Shown: positions 7,740-15,752 of the stretch, piece by piece | Layout of the letters: every line of letters starts with the position of its first letter | How positions within the stretch are numbered: the first letter of the stretch is position 1 | DNA from: JBFKAV01 sp041621405 | GTDB taxonomy: Bacteria; Pseudomonadota; Alphaproteobacteria; Rhodobacterales; Rhodobacteraceae | Assembly: GCA_041621405.1 (NCBI GenBank) | Contig: JBFKAV010000038.1 | Coordinates: 1 to 23,326, forward strand | Direction: 5' to 3' | Length of the DNA: 23,326 bases | Made by a program: the position numbers and the translations under genes | The notes under the pieces: generated by a model | Seen by the model: the letters and a program-made list of their open reading frames with translations, nothing else | What the model was told of the DNA's origin: nothing | Databases searched by the model: none

Positions 7740-8015
7740 CTAGCGCATCGGCGTGGCGAGCGCCACCTCTGCCCCCGCGCGGATCGCCTCCGCCGGAGCG
7801 CATGGAGCTTTGCGAGAGGTCGATCGCGCAGATGAGCGAGACGTCCCGCCGCAGGGTGTGCCCGGCCGAAAGCCCCACCGTCCACAAATCGACCGGGCGG
7901 GGGCTGATCTGGTCGGTGTCCCGTTCGCCGGGCGCAATCCCGATCCAGCCGCCGAACTCGGTGCGGCCGTCGTTCAGGAAGTAGGTGCCGTGGAGCCGCG
8001 CGAAGGCTGGGTTGC
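7740..8015 (-). pseudogene. 3' remnant of an unidentified gene, with a frameshift
   Basis: On the minus strand, codons from about 8015 to 7798 (reading FARLHGTYFLNDGRTEF ... DLSQSSMRS) end in G or C at nearly every third position, as in true genes of this genome. The coding signal then appears to move to another frame, continuing EAIRAGAEVALATPMR to a TAG at 7740-7742. No start codon or ribosome site was found at the right end, where codon bias fades beyond about 8015. This fits the truncated, frameshifted tail of a gene of which some 90 residues are left. I do not recognise the family; short alternating segments with conserved Trp and Gly could suit a beta-rich protein, but that is a guess. 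A sequencing error at the shift would leave a partial gene still lacking its 5' end. Confidence 0.35.
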
Positions 8016-8135
8016 GATTAGAAAAGCGGACGGTCGAGAATGCCGGCCCAACTTTCGTCCATTGCCTACCGTAGCCGTTCGGGCACTCCTTTCCGATGCC
8101 CGGCACCCGGGAGTTCCCCGATGGCGCGTTGTCGC

Positions 8136-9152
<1,017 letters not shown>

Positions 9153-9155
9153 GGG

Positions 9156-10010
9156 CTATTTCTCGCTCTCGACCAGGCCGCGGATGAAGAGCCGCTGCAT
9201 GCCGATCACCACCAGCACCGGCGGTAGCATCGCCAGCAGCGACGTCGCCATGATCACCGGCCAGTCCGCGGTGTCGTCGCCAGACGGGAACATCTGCTTG
9301 ATGCCCATCACGATGGTGTTCATCGACGGGTCGGTCGTGATCAGAAGCGGCCAGAGATACTGGTTCCAGCCGTAGATGAAGAGAATGACGAAGAGCGCGG
9401 CGATGTTGGTCCGGCTCATCGGCAGGAGGATGTCGAAGAAGAACCGCATCGGCCGCGCCCCGTCGACCCGCGCCGCCTCGACCAGCTCGTCCGGCACGGT
9501 CATGAAGAACTGGCGGAACAGGAAGGTTGCCGTCGCCGACGCCACGAGGGGGAAGATCAGCCCGGGATAGCTGTTCAGCATCCCAAATCGCGCGGCGACC
9601 TCGTAGGTCGGCACGATCCGTACCTCGACGGGAAGCATGAGCGTGAGGAAGATCAGCCAGAAGAAGAGGCGCCGGCCGGGGAACCGGAAGTAGACGATGG
9701 CGAATGCCGACAAGAGCGAAATCGCGATCTTTCCCAGCGAAATCCCGAGCGCCATGACCGCCGAGTTGAAGAGCATCTGCGCCACAGGAGCGTTGACGCC
9801 CGAGGTGAGGGCACGGGCGTAGTTCTCGAAGAACTTGTCGCCCGGCAAGAGGGGCATCGGCGGGCGGACGATCTCGTGCTGTTCCACGGTCGAGGCGACG
9901 AAGGCGAGCCAGATCGGGAAGAAGATGAAGGCGACGCCGACGATCAGACCCAGATGCGTGAGCCAGCGTCCGGCACCGCGCGTTTCGACCATGCCTCCGT
10001 GATCGGCCAT
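9156..10010 (-). CDS. ugpE: sn-Glycerol-3-phosphate ABC transporter permease UgpE
   Basis: This 284-residue inner-membrane permease has about six predicted membrane segments. The cytoplasmic EAA loop, which docks on the ATPase, is visible in ELVEAARVDGARPMRFFFDILLP. The ending QRLFIRGLVESEK is typical of carbohydrate-uptake permeases of the CUT1 family (MalG/UgpE side). Its ATG overlaps the ugpA stop by one base (TGATG), so translation is probably coupled. A second possible start, MVETRGAGRW, lies 6 codons downstream and cannot be excluded. Confidence 0.92.
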   Translation of the reverse strand: MADHGGMVETRGAGRWLTHLGLIVGVAFIFFPIWLAFVASTVEQHEIVRPPMPLLPGDKFFENYARALTSGVNAPVAQMLFNSAVMALGISLGKIAISLLSAFAIVYFRFPGRRLFFWLIFLTLMLPVEVRIVPTYEVAARFGMLNSYPGLIFPLVASATATFLFRQFFMTVPDELVEAARVDGARPMRFFFDILLPMSRTNIAALFVILFIYGWNQYLWPLLITTDPSMNTIVMGIKQMFPSGDDTADWPVIMATSLLAMLPPVLVVIGMQRLFIRGLVESEK

Positions 10011-10891
10011 CAGTAGTGCACCCGCCGCTCGATGTACTTGAACTGGATGATCGTCAGGATCGAGACGACGATCAGCAGGATCACCGACTGCGCCGCGGAT
10101 GATCCGAGATCCTGACCGACGAAGCCGTCGGAATAGACCTTGTAGACGAGGATCGTCGTCGCCTGCTGCGGGCCGCCCGAGGTGATCGTGTGGATCACGC
10201 CGAAGGTCTCGAAGAAGGCGTAGACGACGTTGACGACGAGCAGGAAGAAGGTCGTCGGCGACAGGAGCGGGAACACGATGGTGCGGAACCGGGTCCAGAA
10301 CCGGGCGCCGTCGATCGCGGCCGCCTCGATGACCGAGCGGGGGATCGCCTGCAGGCCGGCGAGGAAGAACAGGAAGTTGTAGCTGATCCGCCCCCAGGCG
10401 GACGCGACCACGACAAGGCCCATGGCCTCTTCCTCGTTCAGGACATGGTTCCAGTCATAGCCGAGCTGGCCGAGGTACCAGGTCACGACGCCGACGCGGG
10501 TGTTGAACATGAACAGCCAAAGCACACCGGCCACCGCCGGTGCCACCGCATAGGGCCAGATCAAGAGGGTGCTGTAGGTGGCGGAGCCCTTGATCAGCCG
10601 GTCGGCCAGGACCGCCAGGTAGAGCGCCACCGCCATCGAGACGACCGTGACCAGGATCGAGAAGATCGCCGTGGTCAGAAAGGACGCGCGGTAGAACCGG
10701 TCGGACAGCAGGAACTCGAAGTTCCCAAGGCCCACGAACTGCATCGAAAGCCCGAACGGGTCGGGAATGAACAGCGACTGCCAGATCGCCTGTCCTGCCG
10801 GATAGAAGAAGAACACCGCCGTGATGGCGATCTGCGGCAGAACCAGCAGGACAGGCAGCCAGATGCCACGGAAGGTGACGCGCTTTTCCAT
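10010..10891 (-). CDS. ugpA: sn-Glycerol-3-phosphate ABC transporter permease UgpA
   Basis: This 293-residue inner-membrane permease partners UgpE. It shows six hydrophobic segments, the first at LPVLLVLPQIAITAVFFFYP, and an EAA loop in SVIEAAAIDGARFWTRFRTIVFPLL. The segment ITSGGPQQATTILVYKVYSDGF before the last helices is typical of the MalF/UgpA side of the CUT1 family, and YIERRVHY at the end matches UgpA. It begins 44 bases after ugpB; this gap is almost filled by a strong hairpin that may lower its expression relative to the binding protein. Confidence 0.92.
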   Translation of the reverse strand: MEKRVTFRGIWLPVLLVLPQIAITAVFFFYPAGQAIWQSLFIPDPFGLSMQFVGLGNFEFLLSDRFYRASFLTTAIFSILVTVVSMAVALYLAVLADRLIKGSATYSTLLIWPYAVAPAVAGVLWLFMFNTRVGVVTWYLGQLGYDWNHVLNEEEAMGLVVVASAWGRISYNFLFFLAGLQAIPRSVIEAAAIDGARFWTRFRTIVFPLLSPTTFFLLVVNVVYAFFETFGVIHTITSGGPQQATTILVYKVYSDGFVGQDLGSSAAQSVILLIVVSILTIIQFKYIERRVHY

Positions 10892-10900
10892 CTGTCGATG

Positions 10901-10928
10901 GCGGCGCCCCGACGAACCGGGGCGCCGC
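10901..10928 (-). other. Strong intercistronic hairpin between ugpB and ugpA
   Basis: A perfect 11-bp inverted repeat (GCGGCGCCCCG / CGGGGCGCCGC) encloses the 6-base loop ACGAAC. It starts 7 bases past the end of ugpB and ends 9 bases before the ugpA ATG. No T-run follows on the minus strand, so it is not a classical terminator. Such structures after a binding-protein gene are known to protect the upstream mRNA from 3' decay or to limit read-through, giving more binding protein than permease. Confidence 0.7.
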
Positions 10929-10935
10929 TGTTCCC

Positions 10936-12246
10936 TTACTGGCTGGCCTGCTCGAAACGGCGCAGCAGGGCGTTGCCGCGCTCAACCGCGCTGTTCAGCG
11001 CGTCCTCGGCCGACTTGTCGCCCGACCACACGGCCTCCAGCTCCTCGTCGATGATCCCGCGGATCTGGTCGAAGGAGCCAAGGCGCAGACCCTTCGAGTT
11101 CGGCGTGGGCTCGTTCGCCGTCATCTGGATCACCGCGACGTCGGTGCCAGGGTTCTCGGCATAGAAGCCCATCTCCCGGGTCTTGTCCCCTGCCGCCGAG
11201 GTGATCGGAAGATACCCGGTGTCCTGGTGCCACTTGGCCTGGATGTCTGTGGACGACAGGAAGGAGAGGAACGCGGCGACGGCTTCGTATTCCTCGGGCG
11301 TTTGACCTTCCATCACCCAAAGCGACGCGCCACCGATGATCGTGTTCTGCGGCGCACCTTCGACCCCGTCCCAGTAGGGAAGCGGCCGGACTTCGAAGTC
11401 GAACCCGGCCTCGGCCTTGATCCCGGCATAGCCGGCTGACGATTCGGTGAAGAGTGCACATTCACCGGCACGGAAGTTCGCGCCGCCCTCGTTGCGGCGG
11501 CCGGCATAGATGAACTTGCCATCCCGTGCCCATTCTCCCATCGCCGAGATATGCTGCACCTGCACGGGGCCATTGAATGCCAGTTCGGTGTCCGTGCCGC
11601 CAAAGCCGTTGTCCTTCGTGGCGAAGGGCACGTTGTGATAGGCGGACAGGTTCTCAAGGTGAATCCAGCTTTGCCAGGCAGTGGTCATCGGGCATTCCAC
11701 GCCGGCCGCCTTCAGCTGATCGAGCACGGCACCGACATTCTGCCAGGTGGAAAGGTCTGTGTCGGGGTCGACTCCGGCCTCCTGGAGCTTGTCGCGATTG
11801 ACCCACAGGACCGGCGTCGAGGAGTTGAACGGCAAGGACAGCATTTGACCGTCGTTGGTCGTGTAGTAGCCCTTCACCGACCCGATGTAGGCATCGGAAT
11901 CAAAATCGGCATCACCTTCAGCCATCACCTCGTAGACCGGCTTCACGGCCCCTTCGGCCGCCATCATCGTCGCGGTGCCGACCTCGAACACCATCAGGAT
12001 GTCGGGCTGTTCGCCGGCCCGGAACGCGGCAATCCCGGCGTTCAGCGTCTCGGAGTAGTTGCCCTTGTGGCTTGCGACGACGACGTAGTCGCTCTGGGAG
12101 TTGTTGAACGTCTCGACCTGCTCGGCGACCAGCTCGCCCAGTCGGCCGGTGAACGCGTGCCAGAACTCGATTTCCGTCTGCGCAATCGCCGCGTTGGCCG
12201 AGACTAGCACCGCTGCAATCGCGACGGATGAGGTTGTACGCTTCAT
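10936..12246 (-). CDS. ugpB: sn-Glycerol-3-phosphate-binding periplasmic protein UgpB
   Basis: This 436-residue protein captures sn-glycerol-3-phosphate or glycerophosphodiesters in the periplasm for UgpAEC. A Sec signal peptide MKRTTSSVAIAAVLVSANA is cut near AIAQ. By recall it aligns along its length with E. coli UgpB: FWHAFTGRLGELV, KGNYSETLNAGIAAFR, VGTATMMAAEGAVKPVYEV, PFNSSTPVLWVNRD, IIGGASLWVMEGQ, WHQDTGYLPIT, KGLRLGSFDQIRGIIDEELE and VERGNALLRRFEQAS. This similarity is what names the whole operon. GGGAGGAAGAA before the ATG is a good ribosome site. In other bacteria the system is induced by phosphate starvation, but I saw no Pho box upstream here. Whether phosphate esters serve as phosphorus or carbon source cannot be told from the sequence. 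Confidence 0.94.
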   Translation of the reverse strand: MKRTTSSVAIAAVLVSANAAIAQTEIEFWHAFTGRLGELVAEQVETFNNSQSDYVVVASHKGNYSETLNAGIAAFRAGEQPDILMVFEVGTATMMAAEGAVKPVYEVMAEGDADFDSDAYIGSVKGYYTTNDGQMLSLPFNSSTPVLWVNRDKLQEAGVDPDTDLSTWQNVGAVLDQLKAAGVECPMTTAWQSWIHLENLSAYHNVPFATKDNGFGGTDTELAFNGPVQVQHISAMGEWARDGKFIYAGRRNEGGANFRAGECALFTESSAGYAGIKAEAGFDFEVRPLPYWDGVEGAPQNTIIGGASLWVMEGQTPEEYEAVAAFLSFLSSTDIQAKWHQDTGYLPITSAAGDKTREMGFYAENPGTDVAVIQMTANEPTPNSKGLRLGSFDQIRGIIDEELEAVWSGDKSAEDALNSAVERGNALLRRFEQASQ

Positions 12247-12283
12247 TTCTTCCTCCCTTGGTTGGCTGAAATTGATTGCTCTT

Positions 12284-12313
12284 TGGATAGGCGGATCGGC
12301 AAGGTCAGCTCAA
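12284..12313 (-). promoter_or_regulatory. Candidate ugp operon promoter
   Basis: On the minus strand TTGAGC (12313-12308) and TATCCA (12289-12284) are separated by 18 bases and lie about 40 to 65 bases before the ugpB start. They match the sigma-70 consensus only moderately. No PhoB-type repeats were seen around them. Confidence 0.35.
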
Positions 12314-12559
12314 GGCGAAGACTACACCATTTGCCCGTCGTTACACCCTTCGAAGTCGCCAACCCGGTCGGATGCCGGCATTCCTTGCCGACGGAGGAGC
12401 CAGTGGCAGCAGCAAGGCGTGAGCCTCCGGTGCGTCCGAGCATGGAAGGCGTCAGAACCGGTCCGTGTCTCGGCGCGACATGCTGGATCGCAATCGCAAG
12501 GCGCGGCGGCAGCCTGTCTTCCAGTTGCGCCGCCGCAAAGCACACCCCCAGAACGGCAA
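12314..12559. other. Intergenic region between ugpB and rpsD without a convincing gene
   Basis: Frames on both strands run through this stretch, but none shows a ribosome site, domain or steady third-position bias. The only local structure noted is a 10-bp perfect palindrome ATGCCGGCAT at 12372-12381, flanked by GTCGG and CCGAC; it could be an operator but is too short to claim. Confidence 0.4.
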
Positions 12560-12587
12560 GGGCCGCCCCGGTCTCCCGAGACGGCCC
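12560..12587 (-). terminator. Candidate rpsD terminator or 3' hairpin
   Basis: Downstream of rpsD a two-part stem forms: GGGCC (12560-12564) with GGCCC (12583-12587), enclosing GTCTC (12571-12575) with GAGAC (12578-12582). The minus strand continues TTGCCGTTCT, a poor U-tract, so termination by this hairpin alone is uncertain. Confidence 0.45.
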
Positions 12588-12610
12588 CCAATTCCCTGTG
12601 ATCCGCAGGA

Positions 12611-13234
12611 TCAGCCGTTCTTGGCGTAGTACTCGACCACGAGGTGCGGCTCCATCATCACCGCGTAGGGCACGTCGCCGAGCTTCGGGGTGCGCACGAA
12701 GGTGGCCGTCATCTTCGAGTGGTCGGCCTCGATGTAGTCGGGCACGTCGCGCTCGCCGAGGCCCGCGGCCTCGAGCACGATGGCGAGCTGCTTCGACTTC
12801 TGGCGCACCTCGATCACGTCGCCCTCCTTCACCCGGTAGGAGGGAATGTTGACCCGCCGGCCGTTGACCGTGACGTGGCCGTGGTTCACGAACTGCCGCG
12901 CGGCGAAGACTGTGGGCACGAACTTGGCGCGGTAGACAACCGCGTCGAGCCGGCGCTCCAGCAGCCCGATGAGGTTCTCGCCGGTGTCGCCCTTGACCCG
13001 GGCGGCCTCGACGTAGATCCGCTTGAACTGCTTCTCGGTCAGGTCGCCGTAGTGGCCCTTCAGCTTCTGCTTGGCGCGGAGCTGGGTGCCGAAGTCGGAA
13101 AGCTTTCCTTTGCGGCGCTGGCCGTGCTGGCCGGGGCCGTATTCGCGCCGGTTGACCGGGGATTTCGGGCGGCCCCAGATGTTCTCGCCCATCCGGCGGT
13201 CGAGCTTGTACTTGGCAGAGGTGCGTTTGGTCAC
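12611..13234 (-). CDS. rpsD: 30S ribosomal protein S4
   Basis: This 207-residue protein binds 16S rRNA early in 30S assembly. The start MTKRTSAKYKLDRRMGENIW and the segment SPVNRREYGPGQHGQRR are typical of alphaproteobacterial S4; an S4 RNA-binding domain follows (LERRLDAVVYRAKFVPTV, ARQFVNHGHVTVNGRRVNIPS). The start is GTG at 13234, set by the conserved N-terminus and by AAGGAG ten bases upstream; an ATG at 13297 would add 21 unconserved residues. It lacks the paired CxxC zinc motif of some bacterial S4 proteins. It stands as a single gene, divergent from rlmJ, as usual in this group where rpsD is outside the main ribosomal operons. Confidence 0.97.
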   Translation of the reverse strand: MTKRTSAKYKLDRRMGENIWGRPKSPVNRREYGPGQHGQRRKGKLSDFGTQLRAKQKLKGHYGDLTEKQFKRIYVEAARVKGDTGENLIGLLERRLDAVVYRAKFVPTVFAARQFVNHGHVTVNGRRVNIPSYRVKEGDVIEVRQKSKQLAIVLEAAGLGERDVPDYIEADHSKMTATFVRTPKLGDVPYAVMMEPHLVVEYYAKNG

Positions 13235-13357
13235 CGTCTGATCTCCTTCACATTTTGAAGGGCGTTGTCCTTTCCGGGTTTCCCCGGCGACAGGCATTCC
13301 CTTGCGGGAGCCGCCAACACCAATGATGCGCCGCCCCCGGAAGGAGGCGACCGGCGC

Positions 13358-13385
13358 CTTCTAAGGGATTGGCCTGCGCTGTCAA
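13358..13385 (-). promoter_or_regulatory. Candidate rpsD promoter
   Basis: On the minus strand a perfect TTGACA (13385-13380) is followed after 16 bases by TAGAAG (13363-13358), about 125 bases before the rpsD GTG. The long leader between them could carry control of translation, but no known leader motif was recognised. Confidence 0.55.
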
Positions 13386-13429
13386 CCGGATTTGCTTGAG
13401 CGGGCCGGAGCCCGGGCGTAAGCGGGGCC

Positions 13430-14173
13430 ATGCTTTCCTACCAGCACGCCTACCATGCCGGGAACCGCGCCGACTTGACGAAGCACGACGCGCTGGCGCG
13501 GCTTCTCGCGGCGCTCACCCGGAAGCCGCGGCCGATCACCTACATGGAGACCCATGCCGGGCGCGGGCTCTACGACCTCGCCTCGCCCGAGGCGCGGAAG
13601 ACCGGCGAGGCAGCCGAGGGGATCGGGAAGGCCGAACTCGGGCCGGGGCCATTCGCCGAGGCGCTGGCGCGCGTCCGCGCGCGGCATGGCGCGGACGCCT
13701 ATCCCGGCTCGCCGCTGATTGCGCGCGAGCTCTTGCGCGAGGACGACCGGCTCGTGCTGATGGAGCTCCACCCCGCCGAGCACGCGGCGCTGCGGCGCGC
13801 GCTCAAGGGGCCCGGCGTGGCAATCCACCGGCGCGACGGCTACGAGGGCGCGCTGGCGCTTTCGCCGCCGGTGCCGCGCAAGGGCGTGGTGCTGGTCGAC
13901 CCCTCCTACGAGCTGAAGGCGGAATACGAGGCGGTGCCGGTCTTCGCCCGGAAGCTCCTCGCCCGCTGGCCCGAGGCCACGGTGCTGATCTGGTACCCGG
14001 TCCTGGCCGAGGCGCGGCACGAGCGTCTGGTCGCCGGGCTCGCCCCGCTGCCGTTCCAGCGCCGCGAGGTGAGCTTCGGGGCCGCGGCGGGCATGACCGG
14101 AGCCGGGCTGGTCGGGATCAACCTGCCCTTCGGCTTCCGCCTCGACGGCGGCGGCGGCTCTTCCGCGGTTTGA
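13430..14173 (+). CDS. rlmJ: 23S rRNA (adenine(2030)-N6)-methyltransferase RlmJ
   Basis: This 247-residue SAM-dependent enzyme methylates A2030 of 23S rRNA. The N-terminus MLSYQHAYHAGNRADLTKH is diagnostic. The SAM-site segment ETHAGRGLYDL (40-50), the insert YPGSPLIARELLREDDRL and MELHPAEH also match the E. coli enzyme as recalled. The catalytic [DN]PPY motif reads DPSY (157-160), with Ser for the second Pro. It is shorter than the E. coli protein (about 280 residues) at the C-terminus, ending in a Gly/Ser-rich tail. The Shine-Dalgarno sequence is weak (GGGGCC before ATG). It ends 6 bases from the convergent ribF. Confidence 0.93.
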   Translation: MLSYQHAYHAGNRADLTKHDALARLLAALTRKPRPITYMETHAGRGLYDLASPEARKTGEAAEGIGKAELGPGPFAEALARVRARHGADAYPGSPLIARELLREDDRLVLMELHPAEHAALRRALKGPGVAIHRRDGYEGALALSPPVPRKGVVLVDPSYELKAEYEAVPVFARKLLARWPEATVLIWYPVLAEARHERLVAGLAPLPFQRREVSFGAAAGMTGAGLVGINLPFGFRLDGGGGSSAV

Positions 14174-14179
14174 GCGCCG

Positions 14180-15118
14180 TCACAAGGCGGCGAGGATCTC
14201 GCGGGCGCGGGCGCAGTCGGCGTCCATCTGGGCGACGAGGGCCTCGATGCTGTCGAACTTCGCCTCGGGGCGCAGGTACTCGATCAGTGCCACCGACAGG
14301 TGCGCGCCGTAGAGATCGCCCGAGAAGTCGAACAGGTATGTCTCGAGGTTGGGGCGGTTCTCGCCGAACATCGGGCGGACGCCGACGGAGGCGGCGCCGA
14401 GGTAGCTGCCGCGGTGCGGGCCGGTCAGCACCTCGACAGTTACCGCATAGATGCCGAACTTCGGCGGGTGCAGGCCCTCGATCGACATGTTCGCCGTGGG
14501 ATAGCCGATCTGCCGGCCGCGCCTTTCGCCGCCGCCGACCGCGCCGTCGATCCGGTAGGAGTGGCCGAGCATCCGGGCGGCGTCCCCTGGGCGGCCCTCG
14601 GAGATCGCGGTGCGGATCGCGGTGGAGGAGACCTCGGTGCCGCCCTCGTTCAGGAGCTCGGCCACGGTTACGCCGAAGCTGAGCTTGCCGCCCAGGCGGC
14701 GGAGGTCCTCGGCCGAGCCAGCCCGGCCTTTGCCGAAGCGGAAGTCGGCGCCGACCACCACGTGGGCCAAGCCGAGCCCCTCGGCCAGCACCTCGCGGGC
14801 GAAGGTCTCGGGGTTCATCGCGGCAAGGCGGGCGCCGAAGGGCAGCTCGTAGAGCTCGGCGATGCCGAGCCGTCCCAGCCGGTTTGCGCGGGTCTCGGCA
14901 TTCATCAGCCGGAACGGCGGCGCGTCGGGGGCGAAGAACTGCCGCGGGTGGGGCTCGAAGGTTATGACGCCCAAGGGCGCGCCGATGCGGCCGGCCTCGG
15001 CTTGGGCGATGTCGATCACCGCGCGGTGGCCGCGATGCACGCCGTCGAAATTGCCCATCGCCACCGAGGCGCCGCGGGCGTCGGGCGGGAGGCCGTTCCA
15101 GCTTCGGTGTATCCGCAT
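14180..15118 (-). CDS. ribF: Bifunctional riboflavin kinase / FAD synthetase
   Basis: This 312-residue cytosolic protein turns riboflavin into FMN and then FAD. The N-terminal adenylyltransferase domain has MGNFDGVHRGH (the (H/T)xGH nucleotide site), ITFEPHPRQFF, VVGADFRFGKGRAG and VSSTAIR. The C-terminal kinase domain has GRQIGYPTAN and ETYLFDFSGDLYG. Length and order of domains are normal. The start MRIHRSWNGLP at 15118 is the usual one; the frame runs open to 15223 without a conserved extension. It follows the MaoC-type gene after 32 bases and probably shares its transcript. Confidence 0.95.
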   Translation of the reverse strand: MRIHRSWNGLPPDARGASVAMGNFDGVHRGHRAVIDIAQAEAGRIGAPLGVITFEPHPRQFFAPDAPPFRLMNAETRANRLGRLGIAELYELPFGARLAAMNPETFAREVLAEGLGLAHVVVGADFRFGKGRAGSAEDLRRLGGKLSFGVTVAELLNEGGTEVSSTAIRTAISEGRPGDAARMLGHSYRIDGAVGGGERRGRQIGYPTANMSIEGLHPPKFGIYAVTVEVLTGPHRGSYLGAASVGVRPMFGENRPNLETYLFDFSGDLYGAHLSVALIEYLRPEAKFDSIEALVAQMDADCARAREILAAL

Positions 15119-15150
15119 CGTCCCCCGGGCGGCGGGGGCGCCCGCCAGTG

Positions 15151-15594
15151 TCAGTCGAACTTGCGGCTCGGCGCCAGCACAAGCGCCTCGCCCTTGAGCA
15201 CGACCGTATCGCCCACGGCGCAATGGGTTTCAAGGGTGACCCGGCGCCGGGAATGGTCGATGGCAGTGACCTTGACTTCGGCCCGGACCACGTCGCCCGG
15301 CCGCACCGGGGCGAGGAACTTCAGCGACTGGCCGAGATAGACGGTGCCGTGTCCTGGCAGCTGCTCGCCGATCACCGCCGAGATCAGTCCGGCGGTGAGC
15401 ATGCCGTGGGCGATGCGGCCCGCGAAGATCGTGTCGCGGGCATAGGCATCGTCGAGGTGGACCGGGTTGCGGTCGGTCGAGACCTCGGCGAAGAGCTGAA
15501 TGTCGCGGTCGGTGACCTCCTTGACCAAGTGGCGGGTCATGCCGATCTCGAGGTCCTCGATGCAGATCGTGCCGCGGCGAAGGTTGTCGGTCAT
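15151..15594 (-). CDS. MaoC-family dehydratase ((R)-enoyl-CoA hydratase-like)
   Basis: The protein has 147 residues and a single hot-dog fold. The hydratase motif is intact in DRNPVHLDDAYA, with Asp and His at the catalytic positions, followed by AGRIAHGMLTAGLISAVIGEQLPGHGT and FLAPVRPGD. Proteins like this (PhaJ type) hydrate trans-2-enoyl-CoA to (R)-3-hydroxyacyl-CoA and can link fatty-acid breakdown to polyhydroxyalkanoate or other pathways. The start at 15594 is the Met directly before the conserved LRRGTICIEDLEIG; an ATG at 15684 would add 30 residues with no family match. It lies upstream of ribF and has its own promoter region. The exact substrate is unknown. Confidence 0.88.
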   Translation of the reverse strand: MTDNLRRGTICIEDLEIGMTRHLVKEVTDRDIQLFAEVSTDRNPVHLDDAYARDTIFAGRIAHGMLTAGLISAVIGEQLPGHGTVYLGQSLKFLAPVRPGDVVRAEVKVTAIDHSRRRVTLETHCAVGDTVVLKGEALVLAPSRKFD

Positions 15595-15674
15595 CGGTCT
15601 CGGGGCGTCCAGCATCGCGCAGCTCCGGGGTTTCTGCAGCGCAGCGTAACCGACCGGCGGCGCCCGCGCAAGAT

Positions 15675-15686
15675 CGTTGCGCAACG
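15675..15686. promoter_or_regulatory. 12-bp palindrome at the expected MaoC transcription start
   Basis: CGTTGCGCAACG is perfectly self-complementary and begins right after the candidate -10 element, so it would span the first transcribed bases. Two more GTTGCGC half-sites occur at 15710-15716 and 15731-15737. The location fits an operator for a repressor; no known regulator motif was matched. Confidence 0.4.
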
Positions 15687-15715
15687 AAAATACCCGAACG
15701 GCCAGAAAAGCGCAA
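15687..15715 (-). promoter_or_regulatory. Candidate promoter of the MaoC-ribF operon
   Basis: On the minus strand TTGCGC (15715-15710) and TATTTT (15692-15687) are 17 bases apart. The expected start near 15680 would give a leader of about 86 bases. The stretch is the most A/T-rich of the surrounding intergenic DNA. Confidence 0.5.
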
Positions 15716-15737
15716 CTTTGTTGCTTGGTGGTTGCGC
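15706..15737 (-). terminator. Candidate terminator of the HAD gene
   Basis: In minus-strand order GCGCAAC (15737-15731) pairs with GTTGCGC (15716-15710) across a 14-base loop and is followed at once by TTTTCT. It lies 16 bases past the HAD stop codon. The downstream stem arm also contains the -35 element of the MaoC promoter. Confidence 0.55.
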
Positions 15738-15752
15738 CGCTTGGACGCGGCC

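Noticed and set aside
6289..8106. Homospermidine synthase extended N-terminally to 605 residues
   Set aside because: The family start and a strong AGGAGG both point to 7707; the extension belongs to a separate broken gene.
12247..12610. PhoB box upstream of ugpB
   Set aside because: I looked for CTGTCAT-type direct repeats on both strands because ugp is often in the Pho regulon, and found none convincing.
13390..13429. Leaderless promoter for rlmJ (TTGAGC-17-TAAGCG ending 6 bases before the ATG)
   Set aside because: Both boxes are weak and such matches are easy to find; there is no independent support for leaderless transcription.
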